The notes: generated by a model from the letters alone, not told the origin. 64,000 nt of DNA from Bryobacteraceae bacterium (GCA_019752335.1 JAIEMJ010000006.1:62001-126000), one strand, 5' to 3'; shown: positions 35,676-44,864, counted from the first letter of the stretch. Numbers and translations: made by a program.

Positions 35676-36287
35676 TTAGTATGGCTTCCGCTCTGGCTGA
35701 ACGGCGATACCGCGCCACAGGATATCGACCAGGTGGCGGGCGAAGGCGGGCGGGATCTTGGCTTCAGCCAGGTATCGCGCGTAGAAGGCGCCCACCAGGA
35801 GGTTAACGGCGCAATCGAGGTCGGCTTGCGGGGTGAGTTCGCCGCGGGCTTTGGCGCGCAGCAGAACGTCGCGCAGCATGGCTCGCCGCGGGGTAACGAT
35901 TCGCTCGCGGAACAGCTGAATGAGTTCCGGCGTGTGTTGCTCCTCGGCCAGCACGGTGCCGAGGAGCGACATGCCGTTGGGGCGCAGGAGCGACCGGCAG
36001 AAGTTCTCGAGGATTTGGACGAGATCCGTGGGCGTGGAGCCCGTGTTGGCGGGAGGTTCGAGCAACTGCAGGGTGCGGATGGCGGCGGTGGCGAGGTCGG
36101 CTTTGGAGGGCCAGCGGCGGTAGATGGTGGGTTTGCTGACGCCGGCTTCGAGAGCGACGGCGTCGACGGACATGCGGTTGTAGCCGTCGGCACGCAGCAG
36201 GCGCAGCGCGGCGTCCAGGATGCGGCGTTCGGTGGCGGGGTCGCGCGGACGGCCAGGGACGGTTTTGACGGGCATGCTGTTTTCCAT
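35676..36287 (-). CDS. TetR-family transcriptional repressor
   Basis: 203 residues (an alternative start at 36275 gives 199). The N-terminal HTH is ATERRILDAALRLLRADGY, with the recognition helix VSKPTIYRRWPSK. The remainder is the helical ligand-binding domain of the TetR_C_11-like type. It faces the DJ-1/PfpI gene, with a perfect palindrome inside the divergent promoter (36306-36322), so it almost certainly represses that gene and perhaps itself. It sits 4 bp before the PLP enzyme, which is probably under the same control. Confidence 0.93.
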   Translation of the reverse strand: MENSMPVKTVPGRPRDPATERRILDAALRLLRADGYNRMSVDAVALEAGVSKPTIYRRWPSKADLATAAIRTLQLLEPPANTGSTPTDLVQILENFCRSLLRPNGMSLLGTVLAEEQHTPELIQLFRERIVTPRRAMLRDVLLRAKARGELTPQADLDCAVNLLVGAFYARYLAEAKIPPAFARHLVDILWRGIAVQPERKPY

Positions 36288-36288
36288 C

Positions 36289-36322
36289 TTGACAATTGAT
36301 TAAGATACGATACAGTATCGTA
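36289..36322 (+). promoter_or_regulatory. Divergent promoter with TetR operator palindrome
   Basis: TTGACA (36289-36294) and TACAGT (36311-36316) are 16 nt apart, a consensus-like promoter for the DJ-1 gene. The 17-bp palindrome TACGATAC-A-GTATCGTA (36306-36322) covers the -10 box. A TetR dimer bound here would exclude polymerase. The palindrome ends 11 bp before the ATG at 36334. Confidence 0.85.
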
Positions 36323-36333
36323 ATAGGTAAACC

Positions 36334-37104
36334 ATGAGCCTGAAAGATGTGAATGTCACCAATCCTGGCGCCCGCAAGCGGATCGCCATCGTCCTCTCGA
36401 ACCCCGCCGTCTCCACCACCACCGGTTGGCCGGTGGGCTTCTGGTGGAGCGAGCTAACGCATCCCTACTACGAGTTCGTCGAAGCTGGCTACGACGTGGA
36501 ACTCTTCAGCCCCGAGGGCGGCGCCTGCGTGCCGGACGCCATGAGCGATCCGCGCGACCCCAGCGGCTACTCGGCCAGCGACCTGATCAGCATGGGCTTC
36601 ATCGCCACGCCGAGCCTCGCCGCGAAGATCGCCAGCACCGGCCGCGTGGCGGAGATCGCGGTGGACCACTTCGACGCCATCGTCGTCGCCGGCGGACAAG
36701 CGCCCATGTTTACCTTCGCCACCGCCACTGCGTTGCACCAGAAGTTTGCCGAATTTTACGAAGCCGGCAAGGTCGCCGCGGCCCTGTGCCACGGCGTAGC
36801 GATTCTGCGCTACGCCAAGCTCAGCAACGGCGAACTGCTGGCCAAGGGCAAGACCGTCACCGGCTTTGCGAACGTGGAGGAGGACTTCGCCGACGAAGCC
36901 GTCTGGGGTATGAACCTGATGCCGCGCGGCCAACACATCATGCCCTGGCGCATTGAGGACGAGTTGAAACGAGCGGGCGCGAACTACATTCAGGCCGGAC
37001 TGTGGCGTGGCTTCGCCTATCGTGACCGCAACCTGATCACCGGCCAGCAGAATTTCTCGGGCGCCGAAACGGCCCGGGCGGTGATCGAGGCTTTAGGACG
37101 GTAA
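36334..37104 (+). CDS. DJ-1/PfpI-family class I glutamine amidotransferase-like protein (Hsp31-like)
   Basis: 256 residues. The nucleophile Cys is C152 in AALCHGVAIL, and the family Glu lies in WSELTHPYYEF. Length and the tryptophan-rich start (GWPVGFWWSEL) are like Hsp31/YhbO-type glyoxalase III or protein deglycase members. It protects against reactive carbonyls or acts in stress. It is the first gene of an operon with an F420-reductase-like gene 6 bp downstream, and is controlled by the TetR operator. Confidence 0.9.
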   Translation: MSLKDVNVTNPGARKRIAIVLSNPAVSTTTGWPVGFWWSELTHPYYEFVEAGYDVELFSPEGGACVPDAMSDPRDPSGYSASDLISMGFIATPSLAAKIASTGRVAEIAVDHFDAIVVAGGQAPMFTFATATALHQKFAEFYEAGKVAAALCHGVAILRYAKLSNGELLAKGKTVTGFANVEEDFADEAVWGMNLMPRGQHIMPWRIEDELKRAGANYIQAGLWRGFAYRDRNLITGQQNFSGAETARAVIEALGR

Positions 37105-37110
37105 ACCACA

Positions 37111-37746
37111 ATGAAGATCGCCTTTATCGGCTACGGCAATGTGGGCGCGCCCCTGGCGGCCCATCTCCAAAACGCGGGTCACGCGGTGACGCTGGCGGCG
37201 GCAGACCCCGGGTCAACCAAGTTACAAGCGGCACTGGCGCGACACTCCGGCTTACGCGCGCTGGCTCCTGTGGACGCCGTCCGGGAGGCGGAGGCCGTCT
37301 TCCTGGCGACGCCTTTCCTGGCGGTGGAGTCGGCCCTGGCGGGCGTCGCCGACGGACTGGCCGGCAAGATTCTGGTCGACTGCACGAATCCGGTGGGGCC
37401 GGGGCTGAAGCACGGCTTGGGGAACGCGGAGTCCGGCTCCGAGATGATTCAGCGGTTGGCGCCGTCGGCGCGGGTGGTGAAGGCGTTCACCATCTACGGC
37501 TTCGAGAACTTCGAAGACAACGCCTATCCGGCCTACAACGTGAAGCCGGTGATGATGCTGTGCGGGAAAGACGGGGCGGCGAAAGAGACGGTCTCCGGAC
37601 TGGCCCGGGAACTGGGTTGGGAACCGCTCGATGTGGGCGGCCTGGAGCAGGCCCTGCACCTGGAGCATATGACGCTCTTGTGGGTGCGCATGGTCCGGAT
37701 GGGTGGCGCGTCGCCGAATCTGGTTTGGGCGGCCCTCCGCCGATGA
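37111..37746 (+). CDS. NADPH-dependent F420 reductase-like oxidoreductase
   Basis: 211 residues. The Rossmann start MKIAFIGYGNVGAPLAAHL has GxGxxG at residues 7-12, and a central LVDCTNPVGPG follows as in F420H2:NADP+ oxidoreductases (NADPH-dependent F420 reductase domain). The C-terminal half is helical with HMTLLWVRM. It may reduce another flavin-like or carbonyl substrate, since the family is broad. Cotranscription with the DJ-1 gene suggests a reactive-carbonyl or redox detoxification module regulated by the TetR protein. Confidence 0.85.
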   Translation: MKIAFIGYGNVGAPLAAHLQNAGHAVTLAAADPGSTKLQAALARHSGLRALAPVDAVREAEAVFLATPFLAVESALAGVADGLAGKILVDCTNPVGPGLKHGLGNAESGSEMIQRLAPSARVVKAFTIYGFENFEDNAYPAYNVKPVMMLCGKDGAAKETVSGLARELGWEPLDVGGLEQALHLEHMTLLWVRMVRMGGASPNLVWAALRR

Positions 37747-38534
37747 CGAAACGAACCCGGGAGTGATTGATTCTATTGACTTTTTGGAAAGCCGCGATGG
37801 GGCCGGATTCCGGGCGGCCTGAAGTTCCTATGAACAGCATACCAGCGGCGCCCAAGGGGATTCCGGTAAGCCATTGGAGACAATGGCCGAAATCGTGGTG
37901 AACTAGGCACCGCCGGGGCCGCAACCGAGGATGAAACTGGGGGAGAGCGACCACCGCTGAGAACGAGCCACTTACTTTCGTGCGTGGCTGGGTGGATCAT
38001 GAAAAGCGGCAAGAAGAGAAGTCTTGTTTCGACTAACCCACTTGATATCAACGACGTGGCTGTGGAGTAGTTTCGAGGGAAACTGGGCGAGAGCGGCGTT
38101 TTTCCTCGTCAGGAGAGACCACCGTCGAGTACCACCCGGTCCACCATCGTTCCGTGCGCCAGGAGAAGCCTGGCAGATCTTGTGAGCTGAGAGGTGCTCA
38201 CCGTGTAATTGCCTACTCAACATGAACCCGGCGAGCAATGTGAGGGGAAACCCGAAACGCTGAAGCCTCGCGCGGGCGAACTCGCGAGACGCAGCGTCAG
38301 CAAACTTGATTCGGTCTCATTAGTAAGACGGGATTGGCCAGTCCTCGGAACAGGAGGAAGCCTGCCACAGGCTGGGAAGCAATCGGAAAGCACCAGTTTG
38401 GATCCCCGGGGCGCTTGAAGGCAGCGCGCGAGTAGAGATCTGTGCAGGAACCTGGGAAGCCCTCCTGGATGGTGGAGACACCAACGCGAAGCGGCTTTTC
38501 GTTGGGGATATAGCTACGGCTGGGCAGCGCGTGA
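37747..38534 (+). ncRNA. Stem-loop-rich region, candidate large structured RNA
   Basis: About 790 bp with no convincing gene on either strand. Read on the plus strand there are many perfect stems: GCCATTG-GAGA-CAATGGC (37870-37887), GCCAGG-AGAAG-CCTGGC (38158-38174), GTGAGC/GCTCAC near 38182-38201, CTCGCG/CGCGAG near 38268-38289, GGG-GAAA-CCC near 38242-38251, AGCCTG-CCA-CAGGCT near 38367-38381, TGGTG-GAGA-CACCA (38470-38483), and CCAACG/CGTTGG right after. Three loops are GNRA type, only on this strand. This looks like a structured RNA or a decayed intron; I cannot name the class. Confidence 0.45.
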
Positions 38535-38550
38535 TGAGTAAGACTACTCA
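38535..38550. promoter_or_regulatory. 16-bp palindrome upstream of first twin gene
   Basis: TGAGTA-AGAC-TACTCA is a perfect inverted repeat, 57 bp before the ATG at 38608. The identical 16 bp recur at 40298-40313, again 57 bp before the ATG of the second twin. It is a candidate operator, possibly for the NarL-type regulator encoded at 44830. Confidence 0.6.
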
Positions 38551-38607
38551 GGCGAAAGGGTGGCGTTCGTCATTTTCTTCTTGCGGCTCAGGCAGGATAC
38601 TCGGAGG

Positions 38608-40146
38608 ATGCGAACGATATGGCTGGGATGTTTACTGTGTGCGCCGCTACTCGGGCAAGGAAATGTGCAACCGATTCTGGAGTGTGTGGACACGGTGACC
38701 AAGACGGGGAACTCGCGCATTGCGGCCTCGACACCGGTTGGCGCCGTGTCGATGTCGTTTACGCAGCCGCTTCCGGTAGGGGTGAACGTGGTACTGAACC
38801 CAGGCGGGGCAAACCAGGAAACAATTCAGGTGAGGGGGTGGCTGACGGTTAGCTCGCCATATCAGGCCGGAGTGGGAGCGGGTGTCGTAAGCTCAACTGC
38901 AGTGCCGCTAGCCTTTGCCCACTCCGATGGAGAACTCGCAGTGGTGGAGAGCCAGGAGTCTGCTGCATACTGGGGTTTCTTCAATGTCCTTTCGGCGCCA
39001 GTGACTATCAGAGTCGGGTCATTGGAGAACTCATTCATCGCGGTCAATCCGAGTCAGGGCCAGCCCTCCACGTTTCCACCGGGGGTGTATCGCAATCTCT
39101 TGGCCGCGCCAATGAGCGAAAACCGTGACCAAATCTGGAGTTTGGATTCGACCCTCCGGTCGGCAAGAAGAGACCCCGCTCTGGCTTGCGGCAACGCTGG
39201 ACCGCAAGTCCGGGCAGAGCCCATCAACGTTGCGCTGGGTGCGTCGACAGCCGGGGTGAGGCTGGGAACGGTGACCGGCGGAAGCCCGGGGCCGTTCACT
39301 GTCAATCCAATGACGGTGTTCCGTCACCAACCATCTTCGAACAATAGTGTGGCGACAGCATCGGATGTTCAATTCAGCAATTTGCGGGTGGAGAACGGCG
39401 TGATCTTCGGTGACGTTTTTCCGGCGGCCACGGCCCTCTTCCGGCACTACTTCTTTATTCTCTCCGTGAATGATTCCACCGGGCGGACGGGGTTGAGCAC
39501 GTCAGTAGCCGACGTGGTGAACCAGTGCCCCATACCTGTGACGCCGTCGCTGTTACAAACCGCGTATGTGAACACACCCTACAACGTAAGCTTTACGGCC
39601 GGGGGTGTTCAGGGGCAAGTTAGCTTCGCACTGGAAGGGACGCTGCCGGTAGGCCTGAGCATGTCGGCCAGAGGACGGCTTTCTGGCACTCCGGTGCAGA
39701 CCGGAAGCTTCCCCTTGGTGCTGCGTTCGACGGCCGTGGATGGATGCTTTTCCCGCCTGCCGCTGACGCTGGAAGTGCAGGGGCAACTCTGCGCCGCGGA
39801 GGTAACGCCGCTGGTGGAAATCACCTTCGGCGGGTTCCGGCAGAACCTGGTGACGCGCCGGTGGCAACAGACGGTGACGCTGCGCAACAGCGGGCAATCG
39901 TCTATCTTCGGGCCGATGGCGCTGGTAGTGGACAGCCTGAGCCCGAACGCCGCGCTGGCGGCCAGCGGCGGCATCACCACGTGCACCGCGCCGCTGGGTC
40001 GGCCGTACATAGAGGCTGACCTGGGGCCGAACAGACTGCTGGCACCCGGTGCCACCGTGGCGGTTGCGCTGGAGTTCACCAACTCCGCGCCAACCTCGCC
40101 GATCACCTACACGCCGCGAGTGATCGCCGGAGGGGCGATTCGCTAA
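38608..40146 (+). CDS. Secreted Ig-like domain protein, twin copy 1
   Basis: 512 residues from the ATG at 38608, chosen because MRTIWLGCLLCAPLLGQG is a signal peptide aligned to the twin's start. A -10-like GATACT ends 7 nt upstream, so the mRNA may be nearly leaderless. The N-half is beta-rich (TQPLPVGVNVVLNPGG, VVESQESAAYWGF). A putative Ig (He_PIG-type) domain lies at about 315-390 (VNTPYNVSFTAGG, LPVGLSMSA, GRLSGTPVQTGSF). The C-terminal ~125 residues are almost identical to the twin at 40371. It is presumably surface exposed, perhaps adhesive or carbohydrate binding. The following two-component genes may regulate it. Confidence 0.75.
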   Translation: MRTIWLGCLLCAPLLGQGNVQPILECVDTVTKTGNSRIAASTPVGAVSMSFTQPLPVGVNVVLNPGGANQETIQVRGWLTVSSPYQAGVGAGVVSSTAVPLAFAHSDGELAVVESQESAAYWGFFNVLSAPVTIRVGSLENSFIAVNPSQGQPSTFPPGVYRNLLAAPMSENRDQIWSLDSTLRSARRDPALACGNAGPQVRAEPINVALGASTAGVRLGTVTGGSPGPFTVNPMTVFRHQPSSNNSVATASDVQFSNLRVENGVIFGDVFPAATALFRHYFFILSVNDSTGRTGLSTSVADVVNQCPIPVTPSLLQTAYVNTPYNVSFTAGGVQGQVSFALEGTLPVGLSMSARGRLSGTPVQTGSFPLVLRSTAVDGCFSRLPLTLEVQGQLCAAEVTPLVEITFGGFRQNLVTRRWQQTVTLRNSGQSSIFGPMALVVDSLSPNAALAASGGITTCTAPLGRPYIEADLGPNRLLAPGATVAVALEFTNSAPTSPITYTPRVIAGGAIR

Positions 40147-40192
40147 CTCAGAGTTGTCGAGAGGGTCGTTGCCGATACCGCTCGCTATCGCT

Positions 40193-40206
40193 GGCCCAAC
40201 CGGGCC
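40193..40206. terminator. Short hairpin after first twin gene
   Basis: GGCCC-AACC-GGGCC forms a 5-bp stem with a 4-nt loop 46 bp after the stop. It is weak, and has no U tract. Confidence 0.3.
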
Positions 40207-40297
40207 TCGTCGACGGCCCAAACCTGAAACTCCTTCGCCCTGAGGACCCCGAGTGCCATACAGCCTACTTTCCGGAATGCCGATGTGCGGCCCGAGT

Positions 40298-40313
40298 TGA
40301 GTAAGACTACTCA
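40298..40313. promoter_or_regulatory. 16-bp palindrome upstream of second twin gene
   Basis: This is an exact copy of the TGAGTA-AGAC-TACTCA element found at 38535, at the same 57-bp distance from the start codon. The following ~75 bp up to the start are also conserved between twins apart from scattered changes, so the duplication included the promoter. Confidence 0.6.
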
Positions 40314-40370
40314 GTGGAAAGGGTGGCATTCGTCATTTTCTTCTTGGAGCGTAGGCAGGATACTCGGTGA

Positions 40371-41912
40371 ATGCGAATGATATGGATTGGATGGTTAGTG
40401 TGTGCGCCGCTGTTCGGGCAAGGCCAAATTGTGGAACCGATTCTGGAGTGTGTGGACACGGTGAAACAGACGGCGAACTCGCGCATTGTGGCGTCTACAC
40501 CCGCTGGCACCCTGTCGATGTCGTTTACGCAACCCCTTCCATTAGGGGTGAGCGTGGTGTTGAACCCGGGAGGGGCAAACCAGGAGACGATTCAGATAGG
40601 GGTGTGGCGGACGTTTAGCTCGCCATATGAGGCGGGGGTAACCTCGAGAAACGTAAATGTAACCCAAGTGCCGCTCGCCTTTGCCCACTCCGCCGGGGAA
40701 CTCGCAGTGGTGGAGAGCCAGGAGTCTGCCGCTTATTGGGGTTTCATCAATGTCTTTTCGGCGCCAGCGACTCTCGGCGCCGGATCAGCGGATAACTTCT
40801 TTGTGCCATTTAATCCGGATGCGGGCCAACCCTCCACGTTTCCACCGGGCGGGTATCGCAATAACTTCGTCATGTTGATGCCCACGAACCTTAACCACAT
40901 CTGGAGTTTGAATGGGCAAACTCGCACGGCATCAAGAGACCCCGCGCTGGCGTGCGGCAACGTCGGACCGCAAGTTCGGGCAGAGCCCATCACGGTCGGT
41001 CTGGGGGCGTCGATGGCCGGGGTAAGGCTGGGAACAGTGACCGGCGGAAGCCCTGGCCCCTTGACGTTGAATCCAATGCTTGTGTTCCATCACAGTGTAT
41101 CTGCGAACCGGGGTCCGACGGTAACCGGAGATGTGCGATTCAGCAATTTGCGCTTGGAAAACGGCGTGATCTCTGGTGACGTGGTGTCGGCGGCCACGGC
41201 CCTCTCCCGGCACTACTTCTTTATTCTCTCCGTGAATGATTCTACCGGGCGGACGGGGAGGAGCGCGTCAGTAGCAGACGTGGTGAACCAGTGCCCCATC
41301 CCCGTGACGCCTTCGTTTTTACAAACCGCGTATGTGAATACGCCCTACAATGTGACCTTCAGCGCGGGCGGTACTCAGGGGCCAGTCACATTTGCACTGG
41401 AAGGAACACTACCCGTGGGCCTGAGAATGTCGGCCAGCGGAGTGCTTTCTGGCACCCCAGTGCAGACTGGAAGCTTCCCCTTGGCGCTGCGTTCGACGGC
41501 CGTGGATGGATGCTTTTCCCGCCTGCCGCTGACGCTGGAAGTGCAGGGGCAACTCTGCGCCGCGGAGGTGACGCCGCTGGTAGAGATCACCTTCGGCGGG
41601 TTCCGGCAGAACCTGGTGACGCGCCGGTGGCAACAGACTGTGACCCTGCGCAACAGTGGGCAATCCTCCATCTTCGGGCCGATGGCGCTGGTCGTGGACA
41701 GCCTGAGCCCGAACGCCGCGCTGGCGGCCAGCGGCGGCATTACCACGTGCACCGCGCCGCTGGGCCGGCCGTACATAGAGGCTGACCTGGGGCCGAACAG
41801 ACTGCTGGCACCCGGCGCCACAGTGGCAGTTACGCTGGAGTTCACCAACTCCGCGCCAACGTCGCCCATCACCTATACACCGCGAGTGATCGCCGGAGGG
41901 GCAATTCGCTAA
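40371..41912 (+). CDS. Secreted Ig-like domain protein, twin copy 2
   Basis: 513 residues with signal peptide MRMIWIGWLVCAPLFGQG. Same layout as twin 1: N-terminal beta-rich half, Ig-like domain (VNTPYNVTFSAGG), and a C-terminal domain that differs from twin 1 at only one residue over the last ~125. The N-terminal half is much more diverged. That contrast suggests recent gene conversion of the 3' part, or selection on it. It is followed 24 bp later by the beta-propeller sensor kinase. Confidence 0.75.
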   Translation: MRMIWIGWLVCAPLFGQGQIVEPILECVDTVKQTANSRIVASTPAGTLSMSFTQPLPLGVSVVLNPGGANQETIQIGVWRTFSSPYEAGVTSRNVNVTQVPLAFAHSAGELAVVESQESAAYWGFINVFSAPATLGAGSADNFFVPFNPDAGQPSTFPPGGYRNNFVMLMPTNLNHIWSLNGQTRTASRDPALACGNVGPQVRAEPITVGLGASMAGVRLGTVTGGSPGPLTLNPMLVFHHSVSANRGPTVTGDVRFSNLRLENGVISGDVVSAATALSRHYFFILSVNDSTGRTGRSASVADVVNQCPIPVTPSFLQTAYVNTPYNVTFSAGGTQGPVTFALEGTLPVGLRMSASGVLSGTPVQTGSFPLALRSTAVDGCFSRLPLTLEVQGQLCAAEVTPLVEITFGGFRQNLVTRRWQQTVTLRNSGQSSIFGPMALVVDSLSPNAALAASGGITTCTAPLGRPYIEADLGPNRLLAPGATVAVTLEFTNSAPTSPITYTPRVIAGGAIR

Positions 41913-41936
41913 CACGGCGGGTTACACTGGGCGAGA

Positions 41937-44864
41937 TTGCGGTTCCCTACCTTCCAACTTTCGCTGGCGATGGCGGTGGCCGCAATGGCCGCGCCGCCGT
42001 TGCCGTTTGAACGCCTTGGGATGGCCGAGGGGCTTTCGCAGGCCACCGTCCGCTGCACTCTGCAGGACCGCCAGGGCTACCTGTGGTTCGGCACGCAGGA
42101 CGGATTGAACCGCTACGACGGCCAGACGTTCCGCATCTACCGCCACGCGGAGGAGAATCCGGACTCGCTACCGAATAACTCGGTTTCGGCGCTGCTCGAA
42201 GACCGGCAGGGGACCTTATGGGTAGCGACGACGGGCGGCGGTGTGGCCGCGTTTGACCGTGTTTCCGGAAAATTCCGGCGCTATGCGTTGCGCGACAACA
42301 ACGCCAGCGCGCTGCTCGAAGACCGGGGCGGGACGCTGTGCGTGGCTACCCAGTTCGGCGGATTGCACCGCAGAAACGGCGAGAGCTTCGTGGCCTATCC
42401 CCTGCCGGGTTCCGATATTACGGCGCTGTTGGAAGACGCGCCGGGACGGTTCACCGTGGCCACCCGGTACCACGGTTTGTTTTCGTTTGACGCGGCTGCG
42501 GGGCGCTTCACACCCCTGGCGTGGCAGCCGGCGAGCCCGATGGTGTATTCGCTGTTGCGTGGGCGGAACGGGACGTTGTACGCGGGCTCCGCCGTGGGTG
42601 TATCGGCCCAGGTGGCGAGGAGCGGGAAGTTCATCCCGCTGGCGGTGACCGCCAAAGTGGTGACGGCCATGTGGGAGGACGAGCGGGGCGACTTGTGGCT
42701 GGGCGGGGAGAACGGATTGAGCCGCGTACAGCCGGACGGGACCCGGTTGCACTATGCGCATGAGGAGGCGGATCCGGCGTCGTTATCGTCAGCGGACGTG
42801 CGGTCGTTGTACGTGGACCGTTCGGGTACCTATTGGGTGGGCACGGAGAGAGGGCTGAACCGTTTCAGCCCCCTGCGGCTGCGTTTTGCCTCTGTGGGGC
42901 GCGGCATGCGAGACCGTTCCATTCGCGCCCTGTATGAGTCGCCGGACGGCGATGTCTGGGTGGGAAATCGCTATGGGTTGGACCGGCTGGATGCGGCGTC
43001 CGGGAAGTTTCGGGCCGTGTTCTCCGGCGCCGCGGTGTACTCTATCGCGGTGGGCCGCGCCGGCACCATGGGGCTGGGAACATCCACCGGGCTGGTGGAG
43101 ATTGGGCAGGACGGCACACCGCGGCGAAAGCTGCTCGAAAAAGAGTTGATCTATTGCATCGCCATCACGCCCTCCGGGATGTGGGCCGGGGCACGAGGCG
43201 GTCTATACCGGGTGGACCCGGCGACGGGGCTGATGACGCACTATCAGCACCAGGCGAATCGTCCTGATTCTCTGGCCGGGAATGATGTCCGGGCGATCGA
43301 GGTAGCTTCAGACGGCGCATTGTGGATCGGCACGCGGCAGTTCGGAGTGGACCGGCTGGACCCGGCTACCGGGCGATTTACGCACTTCCCGGCATTATCG
43401 GGGAATGCGGTGTATTCGCTGTTTCTGGAACCGGCAGGCGTGCTGTGGGTAGGGACGACGACGGGGCTCACCCGGCTCGACGCGGCGGCTGGGAAATCGA
43501 CGCGGTACACCACCGCGCAAGGCCTGCCGAACGATACCATCAACGCCATTCTGCCGGCGCCGGGGGGACAGCTCTGGGTATCGACGAATCAGGGACTGTC
43601 GCGGATGGACACGCGGACGGGGACATTCCGAAACTACGACGTCAGCCATGGGCTGCAGGACAACGAGTTCAATGGCAGCGTCGGCTATGCGGCGGCGTCC
43701 GGCCATTTGAGTTTCGGTGGCTCCTATGGGTACAACCGGTTCCTGCCCAGCGCGCTGGCCGACCGCGAGTATGAGCCTCCGGTGGCGATCACGGAGTTCC
43801 TCATGCTGGGAGAGCCGGTAGCTGGGTTCGACGCGGCCCAGCCGCTGCAGCTATCCTGGCGCGACCCGATGATTGGCTTCTCCTTCGCGGCGCTGGACTA
43901 TTCCACGCCGCGGCAACTGCGCTACGCCTACCGGATGGAAGGGTTCGACACCGATTGGCGCTACACGGGCCGACGGGAGGCTACCTACACCAACCTGGAC
44001 CCAGGGAGGTACACGTTCCGGGTGCGAGGTACGAATTCCGACGGGAAGTGGAGCCGGCACGAAGCGGCGGTGACGGTGATGATCGCACCACCGCCGTGGC
44101 AGCGGTGGTGGTTCCGGCTATTGGCGGTGGGGTTGGTGGCGGGCGCGCTGGGGTTGCTGTACCGGCGGCGGATGGCGGGATTCCGCCAGGCGCAGGCGAC
44201 ACGGGAGGCGTTTTCGCGGATGCTGCTGGAGTCGCAGGAGGTGGAGCGGAAGAAGATTGCCGGGGAGTTGCATGACAGTTTGGGGCAGAACCTGAGTGTG
44301 ATCCGCAACCATGCGCTGCTGGGGTTGCGGAAGGCGGATAGCGGGACGGAGCCGCATTTGCATGAGATCGCCGACGCAGCGTCTTTGGCGATCGATGAGG
44401 TGCGGGAGATTGCGACGAACCTGCGGCCGCAACAGTTGGAGCGGCTGGGTTTGGGCAGCGCGCTGCAGGTGGCGGTGAAGCGAGCGGAGGCAGCTTCCGG
44501 GATCCACTTTCTGGTGGAATTGGGGGCACTGGAGGGAACGCTGGCCAGCGAGGATGAGATCCACTTGTACCGGATTGTGCAGGAAGCGCTAAGCAATATC
44601 CTGAAGCATTCGCAGGCCACGGAGGCGGCGGTGGTGGCGACGCGGCCGGGCGGAGGGCTGCGGTTGGAGATTCGGGATAACGGGCGGGGCTTTGCGGTCG
44701 CCGGCGCGGAGCAGGAAGGGTTGGGGCTTTCGAGCCTGGCGGAGCGGGCGCGGATCTTGCGGGCGGGCTACACGCTCCGAAGCGCGCCAGGAGTGGGCAC
44801 CGCTATACTTTTAGAAATTGACAGTTCGCATGTTCGAGGAACCCATTCGCGTAGTAATCGCTGA
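41937..44864 (+). CDS. Beta-propeller (Reg_prop/Y_Y_Y) sensor histidine kinase, NarX-like
   Basis: 975 residues from a TTG at 41937 (signal peptide MRFPTFQLSLAMAVAAMA). About fourteen Reg_prop repeats follow (GYLWFGTQDGLNRYDG, GTLWVATTGGGVAAFD, and so on) folding into two periplasmic propellers. A Y_Y_Y domain comes next (YRMEGFDTDWRYTG, YTFRVRGTNSDGKW), then one transmembrane helix at about 720-742. A HisKA_3 kinase follows with H in KKIAGELHDSLGQNLSVIR, and HATPase motifs (ALSNILKHSQA, DNGRGF, GLGLSSLAERA). There is no receiver domain, so it signals to the following NarL-type regulator, whose gene overlaps its 3' end. Such propellers usually sense carbohydrates or envelope ligands. Confidence 0.9.
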   Translation: MRFPTFQLSLAMAVAAMAAPPLPFERLGMAEGLSQATVRCTLQDRQGYLWFGTQDGLNRYDGQTFRIYRHAEENPDSLPNNSVSALLEDRQGTLWVATTGGGVAAFDRVSGKFRRYALRDNNASALLEDRGGTLCVATQFGGLHRRNGESFVAYPLPGSDITALLEDAPGRFTVATRYHGLFSFDAAAGRFTPLAWQPASPMVYSLLRGRNGTLYAGSAVGVSAQVARSGKFIPLAVTAKVVTAMWEDERGDLWLGGENGLSRVQPDGTRLHYAHEEADPASLSSADVRSLYVDRSGTYWVGTERGLNRFSPLRLRFASVGRGMRDRSIRALYESPDGDVWVGNRYGLDRLDAASGKFRAVFSGAAVYSIAVGRAGTMGLGTSTGLVEIGQDGTPRRKLLEKELIYCIAITPSGMWAGARGGLYRVDPATGLMTHYQHQANRPDSLAGNDVRAIEVASDGALWIGTRQFGVDRLDPATGRFTHFPALSGNAVYSLFLEPAGVLWVGTTTGLTRLDAAAGKSTRYTTAQGLPNDTINAILPAPGGQLWVSTNQGLSRMDTRTGTFRNYDVSHGLQDNEFNGSVGYAAASGHLSFGGSYGYNRFLPSALADREYEPPVAITEFLMLGEPVAGFDAAQPLQLSWRDPMIGFSFAALDYSTPRQLRYAYRMEGFDTDWRYTGRREATYTNLDPGRYTFRVRGTNSDGKWSRHEAAVTVMIAPPPWQRWWFRLLAVGLVAGALGLLYRRRMAGFRQAQATREAFSRMLLESQEVERKKIAGELHDSLGQNLSVIRNHALLGLRKADSGTEPHLHEIADAASLAIDEVREIATNLRPQQLERLGLGSALQVAVKRAEAASGIHFLVELGALEGTLASEDEIHLYRIVQEALSNILKHSQATEAAVVATRPGGGLRLEIRDNGRGFAVAGAEQEGLGLSSLAERARILRAGYTLRSAPGVGTAILLEIDSSHVRGTHSRSNR

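Noticed and set aside
37747-38534. Group II intron
   Set aside because: Stem-loops with GNRA loops fit the idea, but I found no domain V hairpin, no convincing GUGYG start and no reverse transcriptase, so I list it only as a structured region.
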